The notes below the pieces were generated by a model. It saw only the letters and a program-made list of their open reading frames with translations, was not told where the DNA came from and did no database searches. A stretch of DNA of 64,000 bases, taken from contig JAOARG010000077.1 of NCBI GenBank assembly GCA_025210655.1, positions 79,334 through 143,333 of the forward strand, in the 5' to 3' direction. Source of the DNA: Bacillota bacterium. GTDB taxonomy: Bacteria > Bacillota > Clostridia > Peptostreptococcales > Acidaminobacteraceae. The position numbers were made by a program, and so were the translations under genes. Within the stretch, counting starts at the first letter, position 1, and each line of letters opens with the position of its first letter. This document shows positions 25,695 to 35,494 of the stretch, piece by piece.

Positions 25695-27068
25695 TTGAGA
25701 AAGATATTTATGACAATGATACTTGTTTTTCTTTTTACCGGAGTATCATATGCAGCTATACATGAGGAGTATTTTGAAATAAATAGTGGGGAATTTTCAT
25801 CAGAAAAAGTAAATGAAGTAATAGATAATATAGCCATTACTCTCGATAATTCTTTAGAGAGAAAAAATATACTAGAGGCATACCAGTTTGATAGTATGGA
25901 TGTAGATAGGGATGTGTTTTTGTATAAACTTTTATCTGTATCTGGATATAATTCATATATAGAAGATGTACTAGATGATGCTAAGGGTCTTAATCTTATT
26001 GATGATGATATATATGAGACTTTGAAAAGCAGCAAAGTAATCTCAAATGAAATGTATAAAAAAATAATGGATAGATACCTTTACTTTGATTTGAATGATA
26101 AGGAAAAGAATATTATATATTATATAGTAAATAAGGGTTACCTAGATTCTAGTCAGGTTTTACTTGATGGGGGAATGATTGTAGGGGGTAGTAATCCAAG
26201 TCAGTATTTTAAAAGTGATTATTTTTATATGAAGTTATCGTCTAAGGATATATTAAAAGATTATTATTTGGGATTTTCCAAAGAGGATTTATTAATGGAT
26301 AGGTCTAGCTACTACTTTAAACCCCATGTGAGTGAAGAAAAATTCTATGATATTGATTTTTTTCTTATGGATAGAAAATCAAATGAATATTCCAATTTGA
26401 CAAATGAAATGAAAGTTGAGTTTGACAGTGATATTTATAGATATTATCCTTCTAAAAAGAGATTTTGGGTATATGAGTCTGAAGATGATAGATCAAGTGT
26501 AACTATGAATATAAAATATAGGGAAGAGAATATGAAACTTCTTATAACACGGGAGCTTGAGACTTTTATTATGATTGATCATGATCAGGATCTACTTGAA
26601 CCCTGTTCTTATTACTTGATTCAAGATAAATATCTTGATAAAGAAGAGGAAAAGGATATATTAATTAACTCTAAAAGCTATATGAAGTCATATATAGGAA
26701 TTAAATATAGAGGGGACAAGAATTCAACGATCCCAATATATTTTAATAAGCCAGGATCTAGTAATTATTTTTATGAGGCTGAGTCCCAAGATTATAAGTA
26801 TAATAAAAGAATATTTATATATGATAAGGATGATAAACCCTTTAAAGGATATCTCTATATAGATATAAAGGACAGGTATGGAAAAAGTTTTGCAAGTAAA
26901 TCTAGGATAAAAGCTGATGGACTTGTGAATATTATCTTCTATGGAAATAAATTTAATCGAATAATGGATGTTTATGTGGAAGATATGAATGGAAAAAAAG
27001 TAAGTGATGTATATAGTATTAATAGTAAATCCAATGATAAAACAATTATAAAGATAAAGCAGGAATGA
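25695..27068 (+). CDS. Secreted protein of unknown function
   Basis: 457 residues, TTG start supported by GGGGGTG about 8 nt upstream. A signal peptide is clear (IFMTMILVFLFTGVSYAA, cleavage expected after SYA). The mature part is acidic, rich in Tyr, Asp and Lys, and has no motif I recognise. Middle segments look beta-rich (IKYREENMKLLITRELETFIMID), and the last ~80 residues (KRIFIYDKDDKPFKGYLYIDIKDRYG) could be an Ig-like or carboxypeptidase-regulatory-like beta sandwich; this is only an impression. Lies between the rbs operon and a DegS/DegU-like pair followed by a Tad pilus, with its own terminator. It might be a surface protein linked to adhesion, but this is inferred from location only. 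Confidence 0.8.
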   Translation: MRKIFMTMILVFLFTGVSYAAIHEEYFEINSGEFSSEKVNEVIDNIAITLDNSLERKNILEAYQFDSMDVDRDVFLYKLLSVSGYNSYIEDVLDDAKGLNLIDDDIYETLKSSKVISNEMYKKIMDRYLYFDLNDKEKNIIYYIVNKGYLDSSQVLLDGGMIVGGSNPSQYFKSDYFYMKLSSKDILKDYYLGFSKEDLLMDRSSYYFKPHVSEEKFYDIDFFLMDRKSNEYSNLTNEMKVEFDSDIYRYYPSKKRFWVYESEDDRSSVTMNIKYREENMKLLITRELETFIMIDHDQDLLEPCSYYLIQDKYLDKEEEKDILINSKSYMKSYIGIKYRGDKNSTIPIYFNKPGSSNYFYEAESQDYKYNKRIFIYDKDDKPFKGYLYIDIKDRYGKSFASKSRIKADGLVNIIFYGNKFNRIMDVYVEDMNGKKVSDVYSINSKSNDKTIIKIKQE

Positions 27069-27092
27069 CAAATTGGTCATTCCTGCTTTATG
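27058..27092 (+). terminator. Terminator after the secreted-protein gene
   Basis: Perfect 12-bp stem AGCAGGAATGAC / GTCATTCCTGCT around a 6-nt loop, followed by TTATGTTT; the T tract is weak. Confidence 0.7.
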
Positions 27093-27158
27093 TTTACAAC
27101 ATAATACTTTCTGGGTATATAGTATGTATATAGGTATCTTTATATCGAGGGTGATTGT

Positions 27159-28346
27159 ATGATAAATAGTGAAATGGAATTTAAGCAGATAAATGATATT
27201 GTTAAAAAGACCATATCTTCTATAGAGGATAGTAAAAAGGAGATATATGCTATAGTTGAAAATGCAAGAAATACAGTTGATATAGTAAAGGCGCAGATTA
27301 AAGAGGTACAGGAAGAAATTATAGCTATTATTGATGAAGTAGACAGTCTAGAAGTTAAGTATAAAATAGCTAGAAATAAACTTGCCGATGTTAGTAAGAA
27401 TTTTTCAAGATATTCAGAAGCTGAAGTAAAAAGTGCCTATGATACTGCCAATAATCTCCGTACCACAATAATGATAAAGGATCAGGAAGAGAAGGGCCTC
27501 AAGGATAAGAGAAAAGCCCTTGAGTTTGGACTCAAAAGGGCTCAGGAAGTTCTTGAAAGTGCAAAAAAACTCATAGGTAATGTTGGTATTGCTATAGATT
27601 TTCTATCAGGTCCAATTAAAGAAAGAATAAATAATGCAGGTGATCCATATTGGAAGCTTAAGATGCTAGAGGCCAGAGAGGAAGAAAGAAGGAGAATATC
27701 TAGGGATATACACGATGGTCCAGCTCAGTCAATGGCCAATATAGTTTTTAAGGCAGAAATACTTAAAAAGGTTATGGAAAAGAATGTTGAAGATAGTATG
27801 AATGAGGTTGAAGGACTTAAACTGATGGTTCAAAAAACCCTTAATGAAGTAAGGGGAATAATATATGACCTTAGGCCAATGTCCATTGACGATCTAGGTA
27901 TAATTGAAACCCTCAGAAAGTATCTTTCTGATTTTATAGATGATACAGGAATAAAAGTGGATACTCATTTTAGTAATGAAAACGAAGTATCCATAGATAA
28001 AATAATTGAGATTGCTGCTTTTAGAATTGTTCAGGAAATTTTCAATAATATAAAGAAACATTCGAAGGCTGATTTTTGTGAGCTGAAAATGGAATTTGGA
28101 ACAAAGTATATGAGAATCACAGTTAGGGATGATGGTGTTGGCTTCAATTATAACGAAGTTTTACAGACTATCAAGGAGGAAAACACCAGCTTTGGACTTT
28201 TAGGTATAAGTGAAAGGGTACAAAGTGTAGGTGGAAATATAAACTATGAAAGTAAACCTGGGAAAGGTACAAGAATAGTAGTTAAAATTCCGATTACGAA
28301 GGAAGTGATTTTTGATGAGTACGAAAATTCGGGTAGTACTAGCTGA
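27159..28346 (+). CDS. DegS-like cytosolic sensor histidine kinase
   Basis: 395 residues without TM segments. Residues 1-150 are largely coiled coil, as in the DegS sensor domain; the HisKA_3 motif [17 protein letters not shown] places the phospho-accepting His at 185; the HATPase follows with [26 protein letters not shown] and [14 protein letters not shown]. Partner regulator overlaps its 3' end by 32 nt. The pair sits directly before the Tad pilus genes and may control them or the upstream secreted protein. Signal unknown. Confidence 0.9.
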   Translation: MINSEMEFKQINDIVKKTISSIEDSKKEIYAIVENARNTVDIVKAQIKEVQEEIIAIIDEVDSLEVKYKIARNKLADVSKNFSRYSEAEVKSAYDTANNLRTTIMIKDQEEKGLKDKRKALEFGLKRAQEVLESAKKLIGNVGIAIDFLSGPIKERINNAGDPYWKLKMLEAREEERRRISRDIHDGPAQSMANIVFKAEILKKVMEKNVEDSMNEVEGLKLMVQKTLNEVRGIIYDLRPMSIDDLGIIETLRKYLSDFIDDTGIKVDTHFSNENEVSIDKIIEIAAFRIVQEIFNNIKKHSKADFCELKMEFGTKYMRITVRDDGVGFNYNEVLQTIKEENTSFGLLGISERVQSVGGNINYESKPGKGTRIVVKIPITKEVIFDEYENSGSTS

Positions 28347-28968
28347 TGACCACAGTTTGATTAGGAAAGGTATAAAAAGCGTCCTTCAGTTTGAGGATAA
28401 TATAGACATAGTCGGAGAGGGTGTAAATGGTGAGGAAGCCCTAAATCTAGTGAAAACACTTCTTCCTGATATACTGATTATGGATATTAATATGCCCATA
28501 ATGAGCGGCATAGAGGTACTCAAGGAAATTCAGGAAAGTAATATAAAGGTTCATGTAATACTGCTAACCATTAGTAATGATAGGGAACTTCTAATGGAAG
28601 CCCTAAACTATGGAGCCAATGGATATCTACTTAAGGATTCAAATCCAGATGATTTGATTAGGGGTATCAATGAGATAAATGAAGGTGAGAATTTCATTGA
28701 TAATAGGCTTCTTAAGTATCTGGTCAGGGGTTATGCTTCAAGTAAAAGGGAAGACGATAATCTTCTTAGTAGGTTGTCAAGAAGGGAACTTGAGGTACTT
28801 AATCTTATGTCAGAGGGACTTTCAAATAAGGAGATAGGGGATAAGCTCTTCTTAAGTGAAAAGACAGTGAAGAACTACGCTTACAATATGTTCAAGAAGC
28901 TTGAGGTAAAGGACCGGGTACAGGCAACTATATATGCTTTGAAGAACAATCTTAAGGATTATATATAG
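28315..28968 (+). CDS. NarL/FixJ-family (DegU-like) response regulator
   Basis: 217 residues: receiver domain with DDH acids at 11-13 and phospho-acceptor Asp57 in LIMDINMP, Thr and Lys switch residues (LLTIS, LLKDSN), then a LuxR-type HTH ([35 protein letters not shown]). ATG at 28315 is used; GGAAGTGA lies upstream. Cognate to the overlapping DegS-like kinase. Probably activates transcription; the pilus promoter region just downstream is a natural candidate target. Confidence 0.92.
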   Translation: MSTKIRVVLADDHSLIRKGIKSVLQFEDNIDIVGEGVNGEEALNLVKTLLPDILIMDINMPIMSGIEVLKEIQESNIKVHVILLTISNDRELLMEALNYGANGYLLKDSNPDDLIRGINEINEGENFIDNRLLKYLVRGYASSKREDDNLLSRLSRRELEVLNLMSEGLSNKEIGDKLFLSEKTVKNYAYNMFKKLEVKDRVQATIYALKNNLKDYI

Positions 28969-29006
28969 ATTTAGGGACTTTAGTCCCTTCACATTAGTGA
29001 TAAAGT

Positions 29007-29043
29007 CCATGGTAATTAGTGACCATGGGTTTTATTTTTTTTT
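29007..29043 (+). terminator. Terminator after the two-component genes
   Basis: CCATGGT/ACCATGG stem with short loop, then a T-rich run. A smaller AGGGACTTTAGTCCCT hairpin precedes it at 28974-28989. The pilin mRNA must therefore start after this point; TTGACT at 29061-29066 is a possible -35 but no good -10 follows, consistent with an activator-dependent promoter. Confidence 0.75.
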
Positions 29044-29153
29044 GAAAAATGGGAGTATACTTGACTTAACAAATCAAACAAAACAAATTTGAAGAGAAAA
29101 CTTGGGTGGATGCTTGAAGAGGAATAGCGTGGAGATTTAAAGGAGGAGAACTT

Positions 29154-29315
29154 ATGTTTAATTATTTTAAAAATTTATTATTTAACAGAAAAGGTCAAGG
29201 TATGGTAGAGTACATCTTATTAGTAGGACTTATTGCAGTTGCGGTAATCGCAGTATTACTACTATTAGGACCAGCAATAGCTGCTAAATTCCAAGAAGTT
29301 ATCAATGCATTATAA
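29154..29315 (+). CDS. flp: Flp-type pilin 1
   Basis: 53-residue prepilin. Short basic leader ending in RKG, then QGMVEYILLVGLIAVAVIAV: cleavage expected between Gly14 and Gln15, putting Glu at +5 and Tyr at +6 as in Flp pilins, followed by one hydrophobic helix and a short tail. Major subunit of the Tad pilus. AAGGAGGAG lies 7 nt before the ATG. A terminator-like hairpin follows, which should give more pilin mRNA than downstream assembly genes. Confidence 0.92.
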   Translation: MFNYFKNLLFNRKGQGMVEYILLVGLIAVAVIAVLLLLGPAIAAKFQEVINAL

Positions 29316-29341
29316 AAATAGATGAAAACATACATCAAAGT

Positions 29342-29375
29342 AATGACCCTAGCTTATAGTAGGGTCATTTTCTTT
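29342..29375 (+). terminator. Leaky terminator between the two pilin genes
   Basis: AATGACCCTA/TAGGGTCATT perfect 10-bp stem followed by TTCTTT. No obvious promoter before pilin 2, so partial read-through is the simplest explanation. Confidence 0.75.
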
Positions 29376-29420
29376 ATAAAATCTTTAACCTTGAAAGTTT
29401 GAAAGGGATGAGTGTGATTC

Positions 29421-29582
29421 ATGTTTGTTTACTTTAGAAATTTATTACTTAATAAAAAAGCCCAAGGTATGGTAGAGTATGTTTTGCTTGTTGGACTAAT
29501 TGCCCTTGTTGTTATTGCGGTTGTAGTATTATTGGGACCAGCCCTTGCGGCTAGATTCCAAGGAATCGTAAATTCCATATAA
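29421..29582 (+). CDS. flp: Flp-type pilin 2
   Basis: 53-residue paralogue of the first pilin: leader ends in KKA, then QGMVEYVLLVGLIALVVIAV; cleavage expected after Ala14. The two proteins share most residues of the hydrophobic helix. GAAAGGGATGAG provides a modest ribosome site. Could be a minor or alternative pilin. Confidence 0.9.
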   Translation: MFVYFRNLLLNKKAQGMVEYVLLVGLIALVVIAVVVLLGPALAARFQGIVNSI

Positions 29583-29650
29583 GGATAGAAATGAATGAAA
29601 GTTAGTGATACTTACTAGTCTGTATGCTTTATTTCTTAGGAAGTGATTTA

Positions 29651-30040
29651 ATGAAGAAAATTAATTTCAGAAAAGGTCAAGGGATAGTAGAGATGGTACT
29701 TGTCCTTCCTATACTTCTTTTGGTTGTGATGGGTATTTTTGAAGTTGGAAGGGTAATATCAGTTGAACTGACCTTAAATCATTATGCAAGGGAGGGTGTG
29801 AGGTTGGCTTCCCTAGGGAAGGATGATATTGATATTATTCAAGATATGAATAGCCATATGACTAATCTTGATAATGGAAGTTTGAACATAACTATAAATC
29901 CAAGTGATAGTTCAAGGAGAAGTGGTGACAATGTTGTGGTTACAGTTTCTTATGATGTTAATATTATTACTCCAATTATTTCAAATGTTGTAGGATCAAA
30001 TATCAGCCTTTCGGGAGAGTTCAATGGAAGGGTAGAGTGA
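29651..30040 (+). CDS. tadE: TadE-like pseudopilin
   Basis: 129 residues with a prepilin-like N-terminus (RKGQGIVEMVLVLPILLLVVMG), the TadE signature, followed by an extracytoplasmic part. Needed for Tad pilus biogenesis. ATG at 29651 is preceded by GGAAGTGAT; a farther in-frame start at 29624 has no ribosome site. Confidence 0.88.
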   Translation: MKKINFRKGQGIVEMVLVLPILLLVVMGIFEVGRVISVELTLNHYAREGVRLASLGKDDIDIIQDMNSHMTNLDNGSLNITINPSDSSRRSGDNVVVTVSYDVNIITPIISNVVGSNISLSGEFNGRVE

Positions 30041-30050
30041 GGTGGGCAAA

Positions 30051-30938
30051 GTGTTTAATAGAAGAGGTTCTGTAAATGTAATAATAGTACTAATATTTTC
30101 ATTGCTCATCGGTGTGGCAGCTATTGTTACAGATGTGGGTTTATCTTATTATGAAGTTGAAACCCTGCAACATTCGCTAGATTTGGCTACTTTAGCAGGT
30201 GCGCTTGAGTTGCCTAAGGATCCTACAGAGGCTGAGAATCAAGTACTGAACTATATGAATATGAATTTTCCAGAGGTTAAATACTTAAGTATATTAATAA
30301 CAAATTCAAATAAGGAAATAGAAGTGTACGGATCAGTAACAGTTGAGTATAAGTTTTCAAGGATTATGGGAATAAACGAAAAAACCTTTAGTAGAAGGGC
30401 AAAAGTTATTTTAGCTCCACTTGTTTCGTCTTTTTCTGGAATAAGACCTTTGGTGATTGAGAGTCAAACCTTAGAATTTGGTGATGAAGTAGTTCTTAAG
30501 GAAGGAGCACTTGAGTCATCAGAAGGGAATTTTGGTGCGGTTGCTCTAGGAGGAAATGGAGCTACAGTTTTTAGGGATAATGTTTTATATGGATATAATG
30601 GAACTATTTCGGTGGGTGATCATATATCTACTGAACCGGGAAATATGGCAAGTGTAATAAATCCTTTAAGAAATTACTTAAAAGATGATAAGAGTACTTT
30701 TGATAGCTTTGAAAGAACTTCCAAACGACTTTGGGTAGTACCGGTTATTGATTCTTTCGATGTTTCTGGTAGGGACTATGTTGAAGTTGTTGGTTTTGCA
30801 CAGTTTTTTATTGATGATATTGGAAAGCAAAGTGGTCAAACTCAAATAACAGGAAGGTTTGTTAAATATGTCAATTCTGGAGAAATTGATATAAATGCCG
30901 TTGATAACGGAGTATATGGAAGTAAACTTGTGGATTGA
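30051..30938 (+). CDS. TadG-like pilus assembly protein
   Basis: About 295 residues. N-terminal basic residues and a TM helix (VNVIIVLIFSLLIGVAAIVTDVG) followed by YEVETLQHSLDLATLAGALELP, the characteristic TadG/TadE-like N-terminal block, and a large extracytoplasmic beta-rich region. GTG at 30051 is preferred over GTG at 30042 because GAGGTG at 30039-30044 then fits. Begins directly after tadE. Lacks an obvious von Willebrand domain seen in larger TadG proteins. Confidence 0.82.
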   Translation: MFNRRGSVNVIIVLIFSLLIGVAAIVTDVGLSYYEVETLQHSLDLATLAGALELPKDPTEAENQVLNYMNMNFPEVKYLSILITNSNKEIEVYGSVTVEYKFSRIMGINEKTFSRRAKVILAPLVSSFSGIRPLVIESQTLEFGDEVVLKEGALESSEGNFGAVALGGNGATVFRDNVLYGYNGTISVGDHISTEPGNMASVINPLRNYLKDDKSTFDSFERTSKRLWVVPVIDSFDVSGRDYVEVVGFAQFFIDDIGKQSGQTQITGRFVKYVNSGEIDINAVDNGVYGSKLVD

Positions 30939-30949
30939 GGTGAGATAAG

Positions 30950-32008
30950 GTGAAAAAAATAAAAATAATGGTTTTACTGATATCTCTATTTATTACAGCA
31001 ATACTTACTTATGGGATATATGAATACTTTGGTAGGAATATAGATGAAACTAAGGAGCAGGAATTTGTCGAACTTATTGTTGCATCTAGGGATATTGAAA
31101 TAGGTAGTGAAATCAAGTTGAGTGATACTGAAATAATAGAAATATATGGTGAATTTAATATAGGAGACTATTACACTAAACACAGTGAAATCATTGGACA
31201 GTTCACTAAGGAGAAAATCCTTAAGGGTGAAGGATTTAGAAAGGAAAGGGTTATTGAGAATTACAATAACAAGCTTGTTGGAAAGATTAGACAGGGTTAT
31301 AGGGCCGTATCAATAGTGACAGATGAGTTTGATGGAGTAGCAGACTTACTTAAGCCTGGAGATTTTGTGGATTTATTTGTATTTATTCCTGAGAAGACAA
31401 ACGGTGATGTGATTATTCATCCTGATATGTCTAAGATGATTGTTCAAAATGTTGAAGTACTAGGAATCAGTAAGGATATAGAGAAAGATACGGATCAAAG
31501 GGAGAAAACTCCAGATCTTTATGCGGTTACACTTGAACTTGATGTACTAGATATTGAGTCGGTTCTACTTGCAGAAAATATTGGATTCATAAAAATTGCC
31601 CTAAGACCAATAAATGACGGAGATATTTATAGAACATACGGAACTCTTTGGGAAGAACTTATGATAGATAAAAACAGCAGAATGAGAAATATATTCCCTG
31701 TATACGAAAGTCTTGATAGTTGGTCAGAAGGAAGAATTAAGGATTCTGGGATTAAGGATAAAGAGGGAGATATTGAAGTAGAAGACAATGAAATTGAAGA
31801 AAAGGAAACAGAAGATAGTGGACAAACTTCAGAAAATCAAAGCACTGAGGAAATAATACATGTGGTTAAATACGGAGAAACTTTAATGGGAATAAGTAGA
31901 CAGTACTATGGAAGTTCAAAAAAATATGAAGAGATAAAAAAAGCAAATAATTTAAAGGATAATACCATTGTTACTGGACAAAAACTTAAAATACCTGTTA
32001 AAAAGTAA
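30950..32008 (+). CDS. cpaB: CpaB/RcpC pilus assembly protein with C-terminal LysM domain
   Basis: 352 residues. One N-terminal TM helix, SAF domain (~residues 40-110, VASRDIEIGSEIKLSDTEI), RcpC/CpaB core (~115-225, RQGYRAVSIVTDEFDGVADLLKPGDFVDLFVFIP), a Glu/Lys-rich linker (~260-300) and a LysM domain (~303-350, VKYGETLMGISRQYYGSSK) that would bind peptidoglycan. In diderms CpaB associates with the secretin; in this secretin-free system the LysM may anchor the pilus base to the wall. GTG start after GAGGTGAGATAAG. Confidence 0.88.
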   Translation: MKKIKIMVLLISLFITAILTYGIYEYFGRNIDETKEQEFVELIVASRDIEIGSEIKLSDTEIIEIYGEFNIGDYYTKHSEIIGQFTKEKILKGEGFRKERVIENYNNKLVGKIRQGYRAVSIVTDEFDGVADLLKPGDFVDLFVFIPEKTNGDVIIHPDMSKMIVQNVEVLGISKDIEKDTDQREKTPDLYAVTLELDVLDIESVLLAENIGFIKIALRPINDGDIYRTYGTLWEELMIDKNSRMRNIFPVYESLDSWSEGRIKDSGIKDKEGDIEVEDNEIEEKETEDSGQTSENQSTEEIIHVVKYGETLMGISRQYYGSSKKYEEIKKANNLKDNTIVTGQKLKIPVKK

Positions 32009-32020
32009 GGTGGTGAAGCT

Positions 32021-33151
32021 ATGGAATCAAAAATAAGGATATTCGTAGTAGATGATACCCAGGAAACCAGGGAGCTTATAGGCCAGTATCTCGGTTTTGA
32101 CGAAAAATATGAAGTTGTTGGGTATGGAGAATCAGGAAGAGATGCAATAGAAAAACTAAAAAAAATTGATACAGATATCGTTCTTATGGATATCAATATG
32201 CCGGATATCAATGGACTTGAGGCCACTGAAATAATTTTAAAGAATAGTCCCCACATAATGGTTATCATTATGTCAGTACAAAAAGAGCTAGAATATCTGA
32301 AAAAAGCAATGATACTAGGGGCTCGGGACTATATTATTAAACCATTTGATATGAGTGTATTAGATGAGACTATCGAAAGGGTAATAGAGAAAAATCACTA
32401 TAGGGCTCATGTTTCTAAAGCTCCTGAGAAGAAGTATGAAGGTAAGGTTGTATCTGTTTTTTCATCTTCCGGTGGAGCTGGTAAAAGTGTTATTGCAAGT
32501 AATTACGGAGCCAAATTATTTAAAGAAGGTAGTAAAGTACTTATAGTAGATCTTGATTTATTATTTGGGGATATTGGACTTATGGCCAATATTAAGTCAA
32601 ACATTACAGTCATTGAGGCAATAAATGAAGGGATTCACAAGGAAAGTTTTCATCACTATGTAAATAGTATTGCAGACAATTTTGATTGTATACTAGCACC
32701 GAGCAAACCAGAGCTTTCAGAGTATGTTACTGTTGAGCATGTTGAAAATATTATTAAAATATCTAAGGAACTATATGATTATGTAATTATAGATCTACCC
32801 GTAAACTTTGACAACAGAACCCTTAAGGCAATGGATCTAAGTGATAGAATAATTTATTTAATAACACCAGATGTAGTTTCTTTAAAAAATGGACGTTTAG
32901 GGATAGAACTTATGAGATCCTTAAATTATGAAGATAATAAAATAATTGTAGGCATAAATAAGTATAATAAAAAATTAAGTCTAAATTTGGCTGATGTTAA
33001 AAAAGTTTTGAAACTTGGAGAAATGCTTGTCTTTTATGAAGATATAAGGCTTGTAAATGATTCTATAAATCGTGGTCAGCTTATTCTTCTTAATAAGGGC
33101 AATAGGTCCAGCAAGTTTTATAAATCTCTTGAAGGTGTTGTTATCTTCTAG
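32021..33151 (+). CDS. cpaE: CpaE/TadZ-like protein: receiver domain plus MinD-type ATPase
   Basis: 376 residues. N-terminal receiver domain with acids VDD and a full phospho-acceptor Asp57 (VLMDINMP); many CpaE proteins have degenerate receivers, so this one may be phosphorylated. C-terminal ParA/MinD ATPase with deviant Walker A SSSGGAGKSVIASN, IVDLDLLFGDIG and VIIDLP. TadZ-type proteins place the pilus machine at a cell pole. Twelve nt after cpaB. Confidence 0.9.
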   Translation: MESKIRIFVVDDTQETRELIGQYLGFDEKYEVVGYGESGRDAIEKLKKIDTDIVLMDINMPDINGLEATEIILKNSPHIMVIIMSVQKELEYLKKAMILGARDYIIKPFDMSVLDETIERVIEKNHYRAHVSKAPEKKYEGKVVSVFSSSGGAGKSVIASNYGAKLFKEGSKVLIVDLDLLFGDIGLMANIKSNITVIEAINEGIHKESFHHYVNSIADNFDCILAPSKPELSEYVTVEHVENIIKISKELYDYVIIDLPVNFDNRTLKAMDLSDRIIYLITPDVVSLKNGRLGIELMRSLNYEDNKIIVGINKYNKKLSLNLADVKKVLKLGEMLVFYEDIRLVNDSINRGQLILLNKGNRSSKFYKSLEGVVIF

Positions 33152-33165
33152 ATAGGAGGGATTTC

Positions 33166-34488
33166 ATGTCATTGAAAGAAAGACTTCAGTCGACTGCTTC
33201 ATCGAAGGCTGTAAAAGAGGAAAATGAACAGGATCCCTATGGACATTTGAAGGTGAAGATACAGAATAAGGTTATAGAGGATTTGGATGTTGATTTTCAA
33301 GAACTTAGTGATAATTTTGATAAATATGAAGAGGAAATAAAGGGTAAGGTTGCCTACTATGTTGATGAGGAATCCATTAACCTTACCAATTCACAAAAAA
33401 ATAAAATTACCAGGGAACTTATTGATGAAATACTGGGTTTTGGACCTATTACAGATTTATTGAGGGATTCAAGAATCAGCGAGATAATGGTAAATGGTCC
33501 AGATAAGGTATTCGTAGAAATGAGTGGTAAGCTAGTATTATCTGATGCAAAATTTAAGGACAACAATCATGTGCTACATGTTATAAAAAAGATAGTTGCA
33601 CCGATTGGTAGACGTATAGATGAGAGTTCACCCATGGTTGATGCCAGACTACCGGATGGATCAAGGGTAAATGCTATTATTCCTCCCCTCGCCCTTGATG
33701 GTCCATCCATAACAATTAGGAAGTTCTCTGAGGATCCATTTATGGTTGAGGATCTTATATCCTTTGCTAGTATGACAACCCAGATGGCGGAATTCATAAG
33801 ATATTGTATTATTGGTAGGTTAAATATACTTGTATCTGGAGGTACAGGTAGTGGTAAAACTACTACATTGAATGTTCTTTCTTCATTTATCCCAAATGAT
33901 GAGAGAATAGTTACCATTGAGGATGCTGCGGAGCTTAATTTAAGTCAGGAACATGTAGTCAGGCTAGAAACTAGACCGGCCAATGTTGAAGGTAAGGGTC
34001 AGGTTTCCATAAGGGATCTTGTAAAGAATAGCCTTAGGATGAGACCAGATAGAATAATTGTTGGTGAGGTAAGGGGTGGAGAAGCCCTTGATATGCTTCA
34101 GGCAATGAATACAGGGCACGATGGTTCACTAACTACAGGTCACTCCAATTCCCCGAGGGATATGCTTTCAAGGCTGGAGACTATGGTTCTAATGTCGGGG
34201 ATGAATCTTCCTGTAAGAGCCATAAGAAATCAGATTGCATCTGCTATAGATATTATTATTCAGCAAACAAGGATTCAAGACGGGAGCAGGAAAATTACCA
34301 AAATAAGTGAAGTGCAAGGCATGGAGGGAGATGTAATTGTTCTTCAAGATATTTTCGTATTTGAGCAGGTTGGATTTTTAAGCAATGGAAAAGTTGATGG
34401 TAGATTTAGATTTACTGGAATACAGCCTCAGGTTGTTAGGAAACTCAAAAAAGTTGGTATAGATATCCCAATGTCCATATTCAACTAG
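33166..34488 (+). CDS. tadA: TadA/CpaF secretion ATPase
   Basis: 440-residue hexameric ATPase powering pilus assembly and possibly retraction. Seen: NTD with LLRDSRISEIMVNGPDKVFVE, Walker A VSGGTGSGKTTTLN, Asp box with TIEDAAEL, Walker B region RPDRIIVGEVRGGEALDML, and the His box TGHDGSLTTGHSNSPRD. AGGAGG precedes the ATG. Core gene of the locus. Confidence 0.95.
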   Translation: MSLKERLQSTASSKAVKEENEQDPYGHLKVKIQNKVIEDLDVDFQELSDNFDKYEEEIKGKVAYYVDEESINLTNSQKNKITRELIDEILGFGPITDLLRDSRISEIMVNGPDKVFVEMSGKLVLSDAKFKDNNHVLHVIKKIVAPIGRRIDESSPMVDARLPDGSRVNAIIPPLALDGPSITIRKFSEDPFMVEDLISFASMTTQMAEFIRYCIIGRLNILVSGGTGSGKTTTLNVLSSFIPNDERIVTIEDAAELNLSQEHVVRLETRPANVEGKGQVSIRDLVKNSLRMRPDRIIVGEVRGGEALDMLQAMNTGHDGSLTTGHSNSPRDMLSRLETMVLMSGMNLPVRAIRNQIASAIDIIIQQTRIQDGSRKITKISEVQGMEGDVIVLQDIFVFEQVGFLSNGKVDGRFRFTGIQPQVVRKLKKVGIDIPMSIFN

Positions 34489-34502
34489 AAAGGGGTGGGG
34501 AC

Positions 34503-35450
34503 ATGACGATAATATTTATAGCTCTGGTCATAGTCCTTGTGGTATTTATAAATTTAATAATATTTAGGATTCTTGATAAAAGGGCTTTAAAATCTAGGAT
34601 AGATCAGATTAAGGATGATATAGTAATTGAGAAAAAGACCCAAAAGACAAAGAAGAAGAGTCTAATTAATATAAAAACAGGAAAAGAAGATAGTTATTTT
34701 AGTAGAAAGATTGAAAAAAATAGATTGCTACTTTTAAGAGGAGATTTTCCCCTAAGAGTTGAGGAATACCTTATGTTTAAAGCCTTACTTATGTCAATTG
34801 GATTTCTTTTAATATATCTAATGGCAAAAAATCTTCTTCTAGCTTTGATTTTTTCACTTTTATTTTATATAGCACCTGATTTTATTCTTAAAAGAAAAAT
34901 TAAGAAAAGATTGGAAAAATTCAATGGGCAATTGGTAGATGGTTTAACCCTATTTTCCAATTCTCTGAAGGCAGGTTACTCATATCTACAGGGAATCAAT
35001 TCCATAGTTAGGGAAATGGAAGAACCTATTTCCAAGGAATTTGGTATAGTTCTAAAGGAAATGAGTCTAGGTATAGATATTGAGAAAAGTCTTGATAATA
35101 TGTCTAGAAGGGTAGATAGTGATGACTTTAAATTAATGGTTACAGCCATGAAGATTCAAAGGGAAACAGGTGGTAATCTTTCAGAAATTCTAGACAATAT
35201 TTCAGGGACAATTAGGGACAGAATTAAACTTAAAAATGAGATTAAGACCCTTACGGCCCAGGGTAGAATGTCTGGTACAGTAGTTTCCTTAATGCCATTT
35301 GTGTTAGGTGCGTTCCTATTTTTAGCCAACAGGGATTACATGATGGAATTAATCATTCATCCTTGGGGTAAATGGATATTACTTCTTGGTCTTGTGAATG
35401 AAGTAATAGGAATATATATGATAAAGAGAATTATCCGAATTGTGGACTAA
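34503..35450 (+). CDS. tadB: TadB inner-membrane pilus protein
   Basis: 315 residues: N-terminal TM helix, two mid TM helices (~90-125), T2SSF domain (QLVDGLTLFSNSLKAGYSYLQGI, ..LDNMSRRVDSDDFKLMVTAMKIQRETGGNLSEIL) and C-terminal TM helices. Platform protein contacting TadA. Follows tadA by 14 nt with GGGGTGGGG. Confidence 0.92.
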   Translation: MTIIFIALVIVLVVFINLIIFRILDKRALKSRIDQIKDDIVIEKKTQKTKKKSLINIKTGKEDSYFSRKIEKNRLLLLRGDFPLRVEEYLMFKALLMSIGFLLIYLMAKNLLLALIFSLLFYIAPDFILKRKIKKRLEKFNGQLVDGLTLFSNSLKAGYSYLQGINSIVREMEEPISKEFGIVLKEMSLGIDIEKSLDNMSRRVDSDDFKLMVTAMKIQRETGGNLSEILDNISGTIRDRIKLKNEIKTLTAQGRMSGTVVSLMPFVLGAFLFLANRDYMMELIIHPWGKWILLLGLVNEVIGIYMIKRIIRIVD

Positions 35451-35494
35451 GATGTTTTTGATCCCAAATGGCGGAGAATTCAAGGAGTGATTAT

